Shown one piece after another: positions 22,867 through 35,561 of a stretch of DNA of 64,000 bases; within the stretch, counting starts at the first letter, position 1, and the number at the start of each line of letters is the position of its first letter. This DNA is from Diplolepis rosae (taxonomy: Eukaryota; Arthropoda; Insecta; Hymenoptera; Diplolepididae), in assembly GCA_030998225.1 (NCBI GenBank), contig JAPYXD010000754.1:1054001-1118000 (forward strand), read 5' to 3'. The position numbers and the translations under genes were made by a program. Below the pieces are notes generated by a model, which saw nothing but the letters and a program-made list of their open reading frames with translations, was not told the origin of the DNA and did not search any database.

Positions 22867-25800
22867 ATCTGGCCACTTTGTCTGGGTCAGATTTCGTTTG
22901 ATCTCGCGTATTACGCGGCTATTTTTGCATTTATATCAGTCCTGACGTCCATTGAACTCGCGCATTACTTGGCCACCTTACTGTAAATCAGAGTCCGAAG
23001 TGCTCGCGCATTATTTGGCCGCTTTATTCAGGTCAGAGTCTAAGGACCCTAAGTGTTAATTATTATTTTTTGGCCACTTTATAAAAATTCTTATAACCCT
23101 AAGAATTCTCGCATTACTTGGCCACTCTTTTCAGATCAGACTTCGTTCAACTCGCGTATCACGCGGCTATTTTTGTATTTATATCAGTCCTGACGTCCAT
23201 TGAACTCGCGCATTACTTGGCCACATAATTTTAAGCCAGAGTCCGAAGAGCTCGCGCATTACTTGGCCACTTTATATAAAAATTCTGTACTCCTAAGAAT
23301 TCGCGCATTACTTTGCCTCCTTATTTAGGTCAGACTTCGTTTGATCTCGCGTATTACGCGGCTATTTTTGCATTTATATCAGTCCTGACGTCCATTGAAC
23401 TCGCGAATTACTTGGCCACATAATTTTAAGCCAGAGTCCGAAGAGCTCGCGCATTACTTGGCCACTTTATATAAAAATCCTGTACTAAGAATTCGCGCAT
23501 TACTTTGCCTCCTTATTTAGGTCAGACTTCGTTTGATCTCGCGTATTATGAGGCTATTTTGGCATTTATATCAGTCCTGACGTCCATTGAACTCGCGCAT
23601 TACTTGGCCACCTTACTGAAAATCTGAGTCCGAAGAGCTCGCGCATTACTTGGCCACTCTTTTCAGATCAGACTTTGTTCAACTCGCGTATTACGCGGCT
23701 ATTTTTGTATTTATATCAGTCCTGACGTCCATTGAACTCGCGCATTACTTGGCCACATAATTTTAAGCCAGAGTCCTAAGAGCTCGCGTATTACTTGGCC
23801 ACTTTATATTAAAATTCTGTACTAAGAATTCGCGCATTACTTTGCCTCCTTATTTAGGTCAGACTTCGTTTGATCTCGCGTATTACGCGGCTATTTGTGC
23901 ATTTATATCAGTCCTGACGTCCATTGAACTCGCGCATTACTTGGCCACCTTACTGAAAATCTGAGTCCGAAGTGCTCGCGCATTACTTGGCCGCTTTATT
24001 CAGGTCAGAGTCTAAGGACCCTAAGTGTTAATTATTATTTTTTGGCCACTTTATAAAAATTCTTATACCCCTAAGAATTCGCGCATTACTTGGCCACTCT
24101 TTTCAGGTCAGACTGCGTTCAACTCGCGTATTACGCGCCTATTTTTGTATTTATATCAGTCCTGACGTCCATTGAACTCGCGCATTACTTGGCCACTTTA
24201 TATATAAAAATTCTGTACTAAGAATTCGCGCATTACTTGGCCACATAATTTTAAGCCAGAGTCCGAAGAGCTCGCGCATTACTTGGCTACTTTATATAAA
24301 AAAATTCTGTACTAAGAATTCGCGCATTACTTTGCCACCTTATTTAGGTCAGATTTCGTTTGATCTCGCGTATTACGCGGCGATTTTTGCATTTATATCA
24401 GTCCTGACGTCCATTGAACTCGCGAATTACTTGGCCACATAATTTTAAGCCAGAGTCCGAAGAGCTCGCGCATTACTTGGCCACTTTATATAAAAATCCT
24501 GGACTAAGAATTCGCGCATTACTTTGCCTCCTTATTTAGGTCAGACTTCGTTTGATCTCGCGTATTACGCTGCTATTTTTGCATTTATATCAGTCCTGAC
24601 GTCCATTGAACTCGCGCATTACTTGGCCACCTTACTGAAAATCTGAGTCCGAAGAGCTCGCGCATTACTTGGCCACTCTTTTCAGATCAGACTTTGTTCA
24701 ACTCGCGTATTACGCGGCTATTTTTGCATTTATATCAGTCCTGACGTCCATTAAACTCGCGCATTACTTGGCCACCTTACTCAGGATCAGAGTCTGATGT
24801 GCTCGCGCATTACTTGGCCACCTTACTGAAAATCTGAGTCCGAAGAGCTCGCGCATTACTTTGCCACCTTACTTAGGTCAGACTTTTTTTGAGCTCGCGT
24901 ATTACGCGGCTTTTTGTGCATTTATATCAGTCCTGACGTCCATTGATCTCGCGAATTACTTGGCCACATAATTTTAAGCCAGAGTCCGAAGAGCTCGCTC
25001 ATTACTTGGCCACTTTATATAAAAATCCTGTACTAAGAATTCGCTCATTACTTTGCCTACTTTTTTAGGTCATATTTCGTTTGATCTCGCGTATTACGCG
25101 GCTATTTTTGCATTTATATCAGTCCTGACGTCCATTGAACTCGCGCATTACTCAGTCACCTTACTGAAAATCAGAGTCCGAAGTGCTCGCGCATTACTTT
25201 GGCCGATTTATAGAAAAATCCTGTACTAAGAATTCGCGCATTACTTTTCCACCTTATTTAGGTCAGACTTTGTTTGATCTCGCGTATTACGCGGCTATTT
25301 TTGCATTTATATCAGTCCTGACGTCCATTGAACTCGCGCATTACTTGGCCACCTTACTGAAAATCTGAGTCCGAAGTGCTCGCGCATTACTTGGCCGATT
25401 TATAGAAAAATCCTGTACTAAGAATTCGCGCATTACTTTTCCACCTTATTTAGGTCAGACTTTGTTTGATCTCGCGTATTACGCGGCTATTTTTGCATTT
25501 ATATCAGTCCTGACGTCCATTGAACTCGCGAATTACTTGGCCACATAATTTTATGCCAGAGTCCGAAGAGCTCGCGCATTACTTGGCCACTTTATATAAA
25601 AATCCTCGACTAAGAATTCGCGCATTACTTTGCCTCCTTATTTAGGTCAGACTTCGTTTGATCTCGCGTATTACGCTGCTATTTTTGCATTTATATCAGT
25701 CCTGACGTCCATTGAACTCGCGCATTACTTGGCCACCTTACTGAAAATCTGAGTCCGAAGAGCTCGCGCATTACTTGGCCACTCTTTTCAGATCAGACTT

Positions 25801-27705
25801 TGTTCAACTCGCGTATTACGCGGCTATTTTTGCATTTATATCAGTCCTGACGTCCATTAAACTCGCGCATTACTTGGCCACCTTACTCAGGATCAGAGTC
25901 GGATGTGCTCGCGCATTACTTGGCCACCTTACTGAAAATCTGAGTCCGAAGAGCTCGTGCATTACTTTGCCACCTTATTTAGGTCAGACTTTGTTTGATC
26001 TCGCGTATTACGCGGCTTTTTGTGCATTTATATCAGTCCTGACGTCCATTGATCTCGCGAATTACTTGGCCACATAATTTTAAGCCAGAGTCCGAAGAGC
26101 TCGCTCATTACTTGGCCACTTTATATAAAAATCCTGTACTATGAATTCGCTCATTACTTTGCCTCCTTATTTAGGTCAGACTTCGTTTGATCTCGCGTAT
26201 TACGCGGCTATTTTTGCATTTATATCAGTCCTGACGTCCATTGAACTCGCGCATTACTCAGTCACCTTACTGAAAATCAGAGTCCGAAGTGCTCGCGCAT
26301 TACTTGGCCGATTTATAGAAAAATCCTGTACTAAGAATTCGCGCATTACTTTTCCACCTTATTTAGGTCAGACTTTGTTTGATCTCGCGTATTACGCGGC
26401 TATTTTTGCATTTATATCAGTCCTGACGTCCATTGAACTCGCGCATTACTTGGCCACCTTAATGAAAATCTGAGTCCGAAGTGCTCGCGCATTATTTGGC
26501 CGCTTTATTCAGGTCAGAGTCTAAGGACCCTAAGTGTTAATTATTATTTTTTGGCCACTTTATAAAAATTCCTATACCCCTAAGAATTCGCGCATTATTT
26601 GGCCACTCTTTTCAGGTCAGACTGCGTTCAACTCGCGTATTACGCGCCTATTTTTGTATTTATATCAGTCCTGACGTCCATTGAACTCGCGCATTACTTG
26701 GCCACTTTATATATAAAAATTCTGTACTAAGAATTCGCGCATTACTTGACCACATAATTTTAAACCAGAGTCCGAAGAGCTCGCGCATTACTTGGCCACT
26801 TTATATAAAAATTCTGTACTAAGAATTCGCGCATTACTTTGCCACCTTATTTAGGTCAGATTTCGTTTGATCTCGCGTATTACGCGGCTATTTTTGCATT
26901 TATATCAGTCCTGACGTCCATTGAACTCGCGAATTACTTGGCCACATAATTTTAAGCCAGAGTCCGACGAGCTCGCGCATTACTTGGCCACTTTATATAA
27001 AAATCCTGTACTAAGAATTCGCGCATTACTTTGCCTCCTTATTTAGGTCAGACTTTGTTTGATCTCGCGTATTACGCGGCTATTTTTGCATTTATATCAG
27101 TCCTGACGTCCATTGAACTCGCGCATTACTTGGCCATTTTACTGAAAATCTGAGTCCGTAGTGCTCGCGCATTACTTGGCCGCCTTATTCAGGTCATAGT
27201 CTAAGGAGCCTACGTGTTAATTATTATTTTTTGGCCACTTTATAAAAATTCTTATAACCCTAAAAATTCGCGCATTACTTGGCCACTCTTTTCAGGTTAG
27301 ACTTCGTTAAACTGCGTATTACGCGGCTATTTTTGTATTTATATCAGTCCTGACGTCCATTGAACTCGCGAATTACTTGGCCACATAATCTTAAGCCAGA
27401 GTCCGAAGAGCTCGCGCATTACTTGGCCACTTTATATAAAAATCCTGTACTAAGAATTCGCGCATTACTTTGCCTCCTTATTTAGGTCAGACTTCGTTTG
27501 ATCTCGCGTATTACGCGGCTATTTTTGCATTTATATCAGTCCTGACGTCCATTGAACTCGCGCATTACTTGGCCACCTTACTCAGAATTAGAGTCCGAAG
27601 TGCTCGCGCATTACTTGGCCATTTTTTATCAGTCTTAGAATCCGTAGTGCTACTGTATTAATTGGCCACTCTATTTAAGTCAGAGTTCGAATAACTCTCG
27701 TAATA
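22867..27705 (+). repeat. PLE internal minisatellite, right array
   Basis: Mirror image of 11130-15975. It has the same four subunit types (CTCGCGCATTACTTGGCCAC core), the same variant order and a total length within a few bases, with scattered differences (for example TGCCTACTTTTTTAGGTCATATTTCG near 25055 against the usual CTCCTTATTTAGGTCAGACTTCG). Reading frames such as 25775-26077 and 26141-26473 result from the repeat and are not genes. Confidence 0.95.
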
Positions 27706-28765
27706 TTTTGCCACTTTACAACAGTCTTATAATCTGAAAAACTCGGACATCATACTTATAAACTTAATATTATATTTTTCCGGGTTCCATTTATTAAGAA
27801 TCAGAGGTTTCGAAAAACCAGGAAATTAATTTTTCGTGAATTTCCACTTTAGTTGCATTTTTCTCTCTATATCCACAGAAATGTGTACAATTTTTACGAC
27901 GTCGGGACCGTAGTGAGTGCCTTTTCCTTACAGAGTTTTTCGAACATGTGGTGGGTCTTTGCTTTTGTCGGACGCTTGAGCATATAATAATCTCAAGTGC
28001 CGGGGACATTAAAATAAGGTTTTACTGTGTATAACCCTTGGTGTTGGAACCTGACCTATCTGGAGAATGCTTTCTATACACGTCAAACTCTGAACACTTG
28101 TCTTCCTAAATACGACTTCTTCCCAAATCAGTTTTCTTTTAGCCATGTGGCAGAGTGGTGGACTTACTTTCGTCTGTCATCTCTGCGGCTTCGGAGAAAA
28201 TACAAAATAAAAATTTTTCCGTACCAATTACATCGTTCTTATTGTTTTAACTTCAGTGTCCTTTTACTTCTGGTGCTCGTGAATGTGTGTGGTTTGCTGT
28301 GCGTGCTTTACCAAGGATCCACGTTATATTCTCCATCGTGTTGTTTCTTTCTTTGGTGTAATAATTGTGTTTATATATGTGCCCTTGAGAGAGTGCGTTC
28401 CGCGGTCGCATTTTTCACGGTTCCTGTGGGAGAGGATTACTCGTTGGAACAGTTTTTGGAACGGTCTGGTTCCTTCACACCTAGGAACTCGCTTACCCAT
28501 AAGTCTTTCCGCATGTTTACTCTATCTTTTTCTAATATCAATAAGCAAAGGAAAAAAAGAAAAAAACAAAAAATACAATAATTATTAAGTTGCATGTCTT
28601 AGTTAATAAATATTTAAAGGTTACTATTAAGCTAATTGGCACTGAAGAGGGCCCCCATTTGTGGCCGAAACGTTTGCCTGTTGTATTTTTTATGTGTTCT
28701 ATCACTTAATTAAAAAAATAAATCCGTATCAAAACTGACCCCATGCCAAATTAACTATTACAAAA
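27706..28765 (+). repeat. PLE pseudo-LTR unique part, right copy
   Basis: Inverted match of 10083-11140 with a few extra bases in T runs (for example near 27925 and 28262). The extra T near 28262 joins two frames into a 184-codon reading frame (28027-28581) with several hydrophobic, Cys-rich stretches. Because both left copies are split at that point and no family is recognisable, it is not called as a gene. Confidence 0.9.
28638..28678 (+). ncRNA. Hammerhead-ribozyme-like motif, copy 3
   Basis: Complete plus-strand copy: GGCACTGAAGAG, then GGCC...GGCC, then GAAACGTTTGCC. All three full copies are identical, as expected for a young element; conservation therefore cannot be used as evidence of function. 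Confidence 0.5.
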
Positions 28766-28822
28766 TTATTATTGTGGGTCAATAAAACATTGAACATGTA
28801 CGGAAACATGTCACGATATAAT
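28766..28822 (+). repeat. Short restart of the PLE after the right pLTR
   Basis: After the pLTR the sequence repeats the first bases of the coding region (GTGGGTCAATAAAACATTG, the ATG, then CACGATATAAT) and stops where the target duplication begins. Short extensions of this kind past the pLTR are characteristic of Penelope-like insertions and fix the right boundary of the composite. Confidence 0.85.
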
Positions 28823-28831
28823 AAGAAGAAA
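28820..28831. repeat. Target-site duplication, right copy
   Basis: AATAAGAAGAAA, identical to 10071-10082; the first two or three bases also fit the PLE end. Confidence 0.8.
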
Positions 28832-28960
28832 CTTACCCTATGCCAAAACAACAAGAAATGAATATAAATTCTGTAAATTTTGGATCAATATAATGGCAGA
28901 CATGTTTTCAAGCATGTCACGTTATACTTTTCAAAATGGCACATGCAATTTATTTTAATA
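28832..28960 (+). repeat. Diverged Penelope remnant, right flank
   Basis: CTTACCCTATGCCAAAACAA, then CAAGCATGTCACGTTATAC and CAAAATGGCA parallel the young element's ACTGACCCCATGCCAAATTAA, AACATGTCACGATATAA and CAAAATGG at matching spacing. It is therefore the pLTR end plus the start of an ORF from an older PLE, inverted relative to the left-flank remnant. Confidence 0.65.
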
Positions 28961-31300
28961 TAATCTGTTTTGTAATTAAAAACATTTTATTTGAAGATTT
29001 TATTCAAATATATTTCGTTTCTTATTCCATATTGTTTACTTTTTATTTTTTTTATTTTAATACCTCTCTGATGATTTCATCACGTTTCTGATGAATCGTT
29101 TGTGTTAATTCAAAATTTTTTATGAAAATTACGTAACGCGCAGGCTAGGAGTGGGGGGGGGGGGATTAGTGAAAAAACTGTTACGTAATTTATATATGGC
29201 CCCTATCCGAATAACTGTGGTTTTGCTAAGTGAAAATATTGGATTACTCCAATATATGATGGTTACATAATTTCAGCAGCAAATAATTTTTTTAATTTTA
29301 GTATTTTTACTGCGAAAAATGTGACTAGGAATAACTGTCGTGGCACTTTAATTTCTTCTACTGTAAATCCCTATATATCACAATTTTCAAAAAGTTGGAT
29401 GGCATTTTCAAAAAGGAAACTATGTTATAAAATTCTTATATTTTTTTCCTACAAGGAAGGAACAAGATCCTACGTATTTTCCCAAATAAAAACCTTGTTT
29501 GGTAAGCAGTAAAGAATTCATATAAAATTAGAAAAATATTATTTTATTTTAACCAATCATTTATTCAACGGTATTTGTTTAACCGAACAGAATAATTTCC
29601 TTAATTAAGGCAAACATTAATTAAAAAGACCAAAATTATTTGTTTTGTTTGAATTTTAGAAATTATTTTCATAAATTATGAACGAAATTGATTTATTAGA
29701 GCATGTTTGCTTAAAAAAAAGAATAATTGGGTTTAATCTAGATGATTACATAAAATATTGTTTGGCTTATTCGGATGTTTAATTTGAATTTTGTCTTTAA
29801 TTTTCAAGAATCACAAAAAATTCTTATTTAATTTATTTTACGAGAATTTGAAGCGAACATTCTTTGCAGAAGGATTTAGATATTTTGTAAAATACGTTAA
29901 TTTCATGAATTACATGTTTCGAACGACATAGTAACCAGTTTTAAAAATAAATGGAGTTTTAGTGATGCAGGCAATGGAAGCAAACAAACTCAACCGCAAG
30001 CACATCTGTGCAAACCAGACGACAATCAATGAATCGTTCCATTGATTTGAGTAAGTTTAAAACTGCCGAGTTTGTGACATGGATATTATGTCCAGCAAAC
30101 TGATCTGGTCATTCAGATCGACATTAAATACTTCTATTTTACACGTTGATAGTAACATTATATGAAGAAAATGTGTAATGAAAATTCACAAAAATGTATT
30201 TTCACAATAAAATACTATTAATTACAATAAGTTACATCAATGTGACAGTTATTATTTCTTGTGGACATTTTTTAAGTTTTTTAAAACTTTGAATTCTGGT
30301 GGCAAATTTCATTTTTCTGTAAAATTTGTTTAGTAATTTTTCAAAACTTACACTAATTATTTACGAAATTCCTGCACCTCTCAGTAGAGTTATTATAAGT
30401 TGCAGACAATGACAAAAAAATTTTTTTTTAGAAAAATACAACCTTTTGTTGAAATTCGAACAGTTTTAGAAAATTCAAGAAAGAATTGGAAATTTATCAA
30501 AAAATTCAAACTGTTAAATTATTACCTTGCTTCGTGAATGTAAAATTTTATTTGATTGTAAAAATACCTTTTTGAGGGAAGTTTTCTTTGAAAAAAATAA
30601 GAATATACTTCAATACATTCCTGATACACTTTGGTCTTTAAAACCTGAATTTTTAAATTTTATAAAGGTCTTAATTATTAATTGATTACGAAACATTATT
30701 TATACATTATCAAATATTTCGACACATTGAATAATTCTCTGAAAGATGTATTAATGCAATTTTCAACCAAAATTGCATTTTTCTAGCACAAATTGTGAGA
30801 GAAATAGCGTTGCTCAGAAACCGGAGTTTGACATACAAATTACACTTCAAATATAGAGAAACAATCAATAACTCAATTTGTTCTAAAAGTGAATTTATTC
30901 ACATTCGCTTCGAGTCTGGAATAATAAAAAATGAGTGATGAAAAATTGATGCATCAGTAACAAGTTCAGTTATGATTTTGACTGATTATTATTAGACGAA
31001 AGTGACTAATCGACCGTTAAATTCCCCCAAATAATATATTTCTCACTAATTCACTTTATTGAATTCTGACATCCGCTCAATCACCTTTAACTAATAATTA
31101 ATAAAAATAAGAATCGATTGGATTATTTTTGAACATTTCAATTTTTCATTAGCCACGAATTTGAGGAATTTGTTCGCTTAATTCTCACTCAGGTCCTTTT
31201 TAAATTTTATAATCGTGATTAAAATTAAATATAGTCAAATTACGTCATAAGATGATCCATTTAACGATAATTCTCGTAGTGCGAACAATTTTCCAAAACG
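28961..31300. other. AT-rich DNA, no gene seen
   Basis: Very AT-rich, with a G13 run at 29152-29164 beside TTACGTAAC. No coding exon, RNA gene or clean repeat boundary was recognised. If the receptor exon at 35562 belongs to a gene continuing leftwards, this would be intron. Confidence 0.5.
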
Positions 31301-31304
31301 CAAA

Positions 31305-31675
31305 CAGTTGACTTGAAATATCTTTATTTCCAGGTTAGTATCAATCTAGTCACGCGTCTCGTTCGGTGTGGGTCCAATAAATCGTGGCCTTTGTCGCAGT
31401 CGGATGTGCTGTTGGCGAATGGTCCAAGGGTGGTAGTGTGTCAGTGAAGAGGGTACGAAACGGATAAAACGGGTGGCGAGGGTGAAAGTGGGTTGGAATA
31501 GTGGCAGCCAGGGTCGGGAGAACTCAGAGTAAAAGAAGAAAAGAGGTAGGAACTAATGGAACCACGAGAAATCAGGTTAACCTGGCGACGGAAGCTGCTG
31601 CCAACAGTACAGCGATAGGAATGACATAAAACGGATTTCTCACGAGAAAAAAAGGAACCAAGTGGAATCCTGAGA
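31305..31675 (-). other. Possible 3-prime terminal exon (G+C-rich island)
   Basis: A sharply G+C-richer block in AT-rich surroundings. On the minus strand a pyrimidine-rich acceptor (…GGAATCCTTCTCAG at about 31676) precedes it, and an AATAAA signal lies at its far end (near 31323). One frame ends in a hydrophobic tail, NPFYVIPIAVLLAAASVARLT followed by a stop, which would suit a membrane or GPI-anchor signal. Another frame stays open longer but is Ser/Pro-rich without features. No family is recognised, and it does not look like a nicotinic receptor C-terminus. An untranslated exon or a TE piece is equally possible. Confidence 0.25.
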
Positions 31676-34024
31676 AGGATTCCATCCAAGACAAAAAGCG
31701 TGATACCCATGACGATCTAGGCGAGAACATTATCCTCTTGTCCGCTTTTGAAATATTGTTGGAAACCGGAAAACATAGTGCAGAATTATATATATACATA
31801 AATCTCAAGAGAACTCGTAAATTCGTATATTTCATAGTTTCATTCGCTATCAGTCAACGAATAGGACACGAGAAGAGTAAAATATATGAAATATGATATT
31901 TCCACACAAAACTACAAATTTTTCTCATAAGTTCAAGAAAGTCTGGAAAATTTTCGAATTTATCTTCATTCAATGTTATGTATAAATTAGCTATGTGCCT
32001 TTTATGAAATAATTTTTTACGAACGCTCGACAAATTCTTTATTAGCTTTAGCCTAGAATTTTTTATCAAACAGATAAAATAATGTATTTAGTAGATATAT
32101 AGGAGTCGATCAAGTTGGGGGTTAAAAAATAATTGAAACACTTATCAATAATCTGTCATGAGTAAATTTTGATTAAACACATTTGGTTTATTCTACTGAC
32201 ATGCGTTCCTGGAAAATAGTTTTATTGATTCAACAAACGTAAACTGATTTGGTTAATTAAACTAAACAATCTCTTTAGATCAACAAACTATTATGTAAAG
32301 TTAACAAAATTCTTCAACTTAGAGTTTGGTTTACTCGGGAAAATGAATAAAAATTTAGTTCAGCCAACTGAAACAATTTTTAAAATTAATTCAATGCAGT
32401 GAAGAAAACGATTTTTGTCAATTCAGTGATTCATTTTTTGATGTGCAATCGGTCATTTTTTAATAAAAATTGATTATCAGTCAAAATAGACTGAGTATAT
32501 TGGGAAAAGGAAGTCACTAGTTTCGATTCTGTCAAATTTTGACCGATTCAGAGAGTAGAGAGTGCAAATAAAAGAAGAGTTTATAGATTGATGACTATTC
32601 ATAAAAAAACATTTTTTTGTGTTTGAACCAATTTTTTGTATCCAAACGAATTGGTGCATTTTCACAGGGTCAAATAAACGTTTTCTTAGTTGAGAAGAAT
32701 TTTCTAATTGATTCTCTTTTATCAAATTAAAACGATCTTTTATTTGTTAAAAAATTGATTTTCGAATTTAAAAAAAAATGTAGGAAAAATCACTATAGTT
32801 GAATGAAAATAATATATGTTTGAATGAAACAAATCATTGCAACAAAGAATTGGTTATATTCATATTGGTCATTTTTTTAAATTAAATATATTTTTTTATA
32901 CGATAAATAAAAAACATTTTCAATATGAACAGAAGTTTTTACTGAGTGAATTCTTTTATTATTTTACCTTTTATGTAAATATGATTATCCAAGTTTTTAA
33001 GAGCATATAATACTTGAGAAAAGTAATAAGTTCATGGGAGCAACTTAGTTCAGTTTCTACATGTTTGCGTCCAAAATAGATAAAATTTTGTTTCCAAAAT
33101 TTCGGAAATGATAAAGAAGATAAAGCAGATGTAAATGGACTACTTTTTGTTTTGATAATGGAACAAATTTTTGCGATTCATTTTTCTCATTTTCAAAACT
33201 AAAAGTAGTTCATCTATACATCCGTTTTCTTTACTGTCATTTCCCAAATTTAATAAACAAAATGTCATCTATTTTAGATACAAATATGTAGAAACCTAAA
33301 ATCAATAAAATTTTCTAATTTCCTGATACTCAGAAAAAAAATTTGATTGAATGAAAGAAAATAATTTGTCAGAAAGGCCTTTAAGCCTTAAACAAAAGAT
33401 TTAACTGAAATAAATAACATTTGTTTAATTTAAACAAAATATCTTTGGGTCAAATATAAATATTTGTTTAAATCAAATAAATTTGTTTTCAAAACAAACA
33501 AATTATTGAATTCGTATATGGTCATGGTCAAAGATATTATTTGTTTGATTTAAGGGAGAAATGTATTTTATTTAAACAAATTTTTATTCGGTTCAAAGAT
33601 GCTTTGTTAAAATCAAATAAAGTCTTTCAAACAAATTATCACTATAAAAAGATATTTGCCCAGGAAAGAAAAAAAATATATTGATAGAATTTTCTCGTTG
33701 TTGAATTTTAGTTAAAATGCTATCAATCGGCATCCACTGAGTGTATGTAGATTTGAAGCAAGCGTCACGCTTTGCAGACAATGGAAGCTGTACAACTGGA
33801 AGTCTCGTTTCGACCAGTAATAATAATTACGAACCGTCGGTCACCGGAAGGGAGCAATCAATATCCCCATCCTCTTATTTGCGGGTTACATTTTCACAAT
33901 TCGTATAATTCAAAAATCACAACTATAATTATTTCAGTCATCTACTTTGCATTTCGTAATTTCATTCAGTCTGAAATGATTGAAATAAGAGCCTTTTTTC
34001 ATGCTAGGGCCATGGACCATTCGT
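31676..34024. other. AT-rich DNA, no gene seen
   Basis: Low-complexity AT-rich sequence, with many AAACAAAT/ATTTGTTT words around 33340-33660. No supported gene or element ends. Confidence 0.5.
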
Positions 34025-34336
34025 ATCACATGACTAGATTTCTACCTTACCGGCATTTCAGTTTTCGTAATCCTAATTCCATGCAAAATAAGATACGAAG
34101 CTAAATATTTTTTTAAATTTAATAAAATGCACTAAGATAGATCTGTCTGGTCATAAATGTTTATAATTATTAAAAAAACGTTCTTGGAAAAAATATAATT
34201 CTATAATTATAAACATTAATGACCAGAGACTTTTCTTAGTGCATTTTCACCAATCATCAATTCGGTATCTCATTTTGCATGGATATGGGATTACACAAAC
34301 TGAAATGCCGGTAAGATAGGAATCTAGTCACGTGAT
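34025..34336. mobile_element. Fold-back repeat of about 310 bp
   Basis: Left arm ATCACATGACTAGATTTC...TTACCGGCATTTCAG...TGCACTAAGA...TAATTAT is answered by a right arm whose reverse complement reads ATCACGTGACTAGATTCC, TTACCGGCATTTCAG, TGCACTAAGA and so on. The arms are about 140 bp each around 34190, with small gaps. No coding capacity. Confidence 0.75.
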
Positions 34337-35561
34337 CGGGTGATTTATAGCCTTAAGTCAAGATTTATAAATAATTTGAAATTCGACCACATGCTTACTT
34401 TGATGATATTTAACTTATTGTGGAAAATTTAGCAATTGGTTACTTTAGAACTGAATCAAATAAATTGTTGAATTAGGTAAAGTGAAGAATAAACGATGTT
34501 AAAAACAATGCTTGTACACGTTCGCGCGTACACTCGCCGCAGCGCCCATGCTTCATGCGATATGAATAATAATAATCTATCCCATCTACATCATAAACTT
34601 GCCCCCTATTCAACCATGAAAGTTAACAAGTAAATCTGTTTCGAGTTTACTCTCACGATCAGTCTCTCATGAGCAAAGTTATATGAATATGTGCAAGGAA
34701 AGAAGAAAATTGATTTTACTTGTTTATTTTAAGAGGAAAAGAGAATAGAAAGCGACCGAGAAAACTCGAACTAAAAACAGTCTTACCACTTGCATCGAAC
34801 AAACATTAGCAATAAAATTATGATACTTGAGAGCAATCTGCGATTACAGATAAAGAGCTTTTTCACAATGTGCTAACTTCATAAAATGTTGATTTTTAAA
34901 AACTGATGTTTTCCGTAACATTTCTCCTAATTTTTCTGCACAAATGTAGTACTTTTTATTGCCTGCGATTTCATGGCTGAAGTGTACTAAAAAAGGAGAA
35001 AATTTGTGCTTGAGTAACAAAACTTGTATTACGTATTCAGTGCATTGGTTCATTAAATTTCTCAAATACGAAAATATGTTCGAATCAGAATTTTAGGAAA
35101 AACGTGAAGTTTCTTATATTATTTCGTTTTCAAAAATACGTTTATACAAATGCACGTAAATTTTCTCATTTTCTGAAAATGATTGGACATCTGTTGATCT
35201 GACTAAATATAAGTAATATTATGAGTTTAAATTTTATTGACAGGTGTTTCTATACTTTATAATATTGAATACTGATTATACAATGTTCATGACTTTTGAT
35301 TTAACAAAAATTGGATTTAAACATTTGTTTATAAGAGAAATCAGTATAAGAAGTTAATCAAAGTCGAATTTCACATAAATCAGAACAGTAATTATAAACA
35401 TATAAGTTTTAAATATTGCAAGAATGTCCAATCAATTAACGAGCTTTTGGCAGCATGCTTTGCCACTACGTCACAACATTTGTGAATGATATGTATATAT
35501 ATGAACTATTCAAAGTCATATATCTATAGTATATTGAGAAAATTCACGATGTTAAACTTAC
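34337..35561. other. AT-rich DNA, no gene seen
   Basis: No exon recognised; would be intron sequence 3-prime of the receptor exon. Confidence 0.5.

Larger units (their letters stand above)
10083..28819. mobile_element. Composite Penelope-like retroelement, two inverted copies
   Basis: The block reads as pLTR (10083-11597, whose left part is minisatellite), minisatellite (to 15975), ORF on minus (to 16043-18573), and a second direct pLTR copy (18603-20117). It then flips: pLTR stub (20118-20240), ORF on plus (20265-22799), minisatellite (22867-27705), pLTR (27706-28765), and a short restart of the ORF (28766-28822). Arms 10083-18723 and 20118-28765 are near-identical inverted repeats around a 1.4-kb centre. 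The left pLTR copies are 8,520 bp apart, which gives the length of one head-to-tail unit. Pseudo-LTRs, inverted partial copies, a GIY-YIG endonuclease C-terminal to the RT, and a short 3-prime extension are known hallmarks of EN+ Penelope elements. Identity between copies implies recent insertion. A collapsed or chimeric assembly is the main alternative, but the many small differences between arms argue against one molecule simply read twice. Confidence 0.92.

Noticed and set aside
28150..28175. tRNA A-box-like TGGCAGAGTGGT in the pLTR
   Set aside because: No B box at the right distance and no cloverleaf could be drawn.
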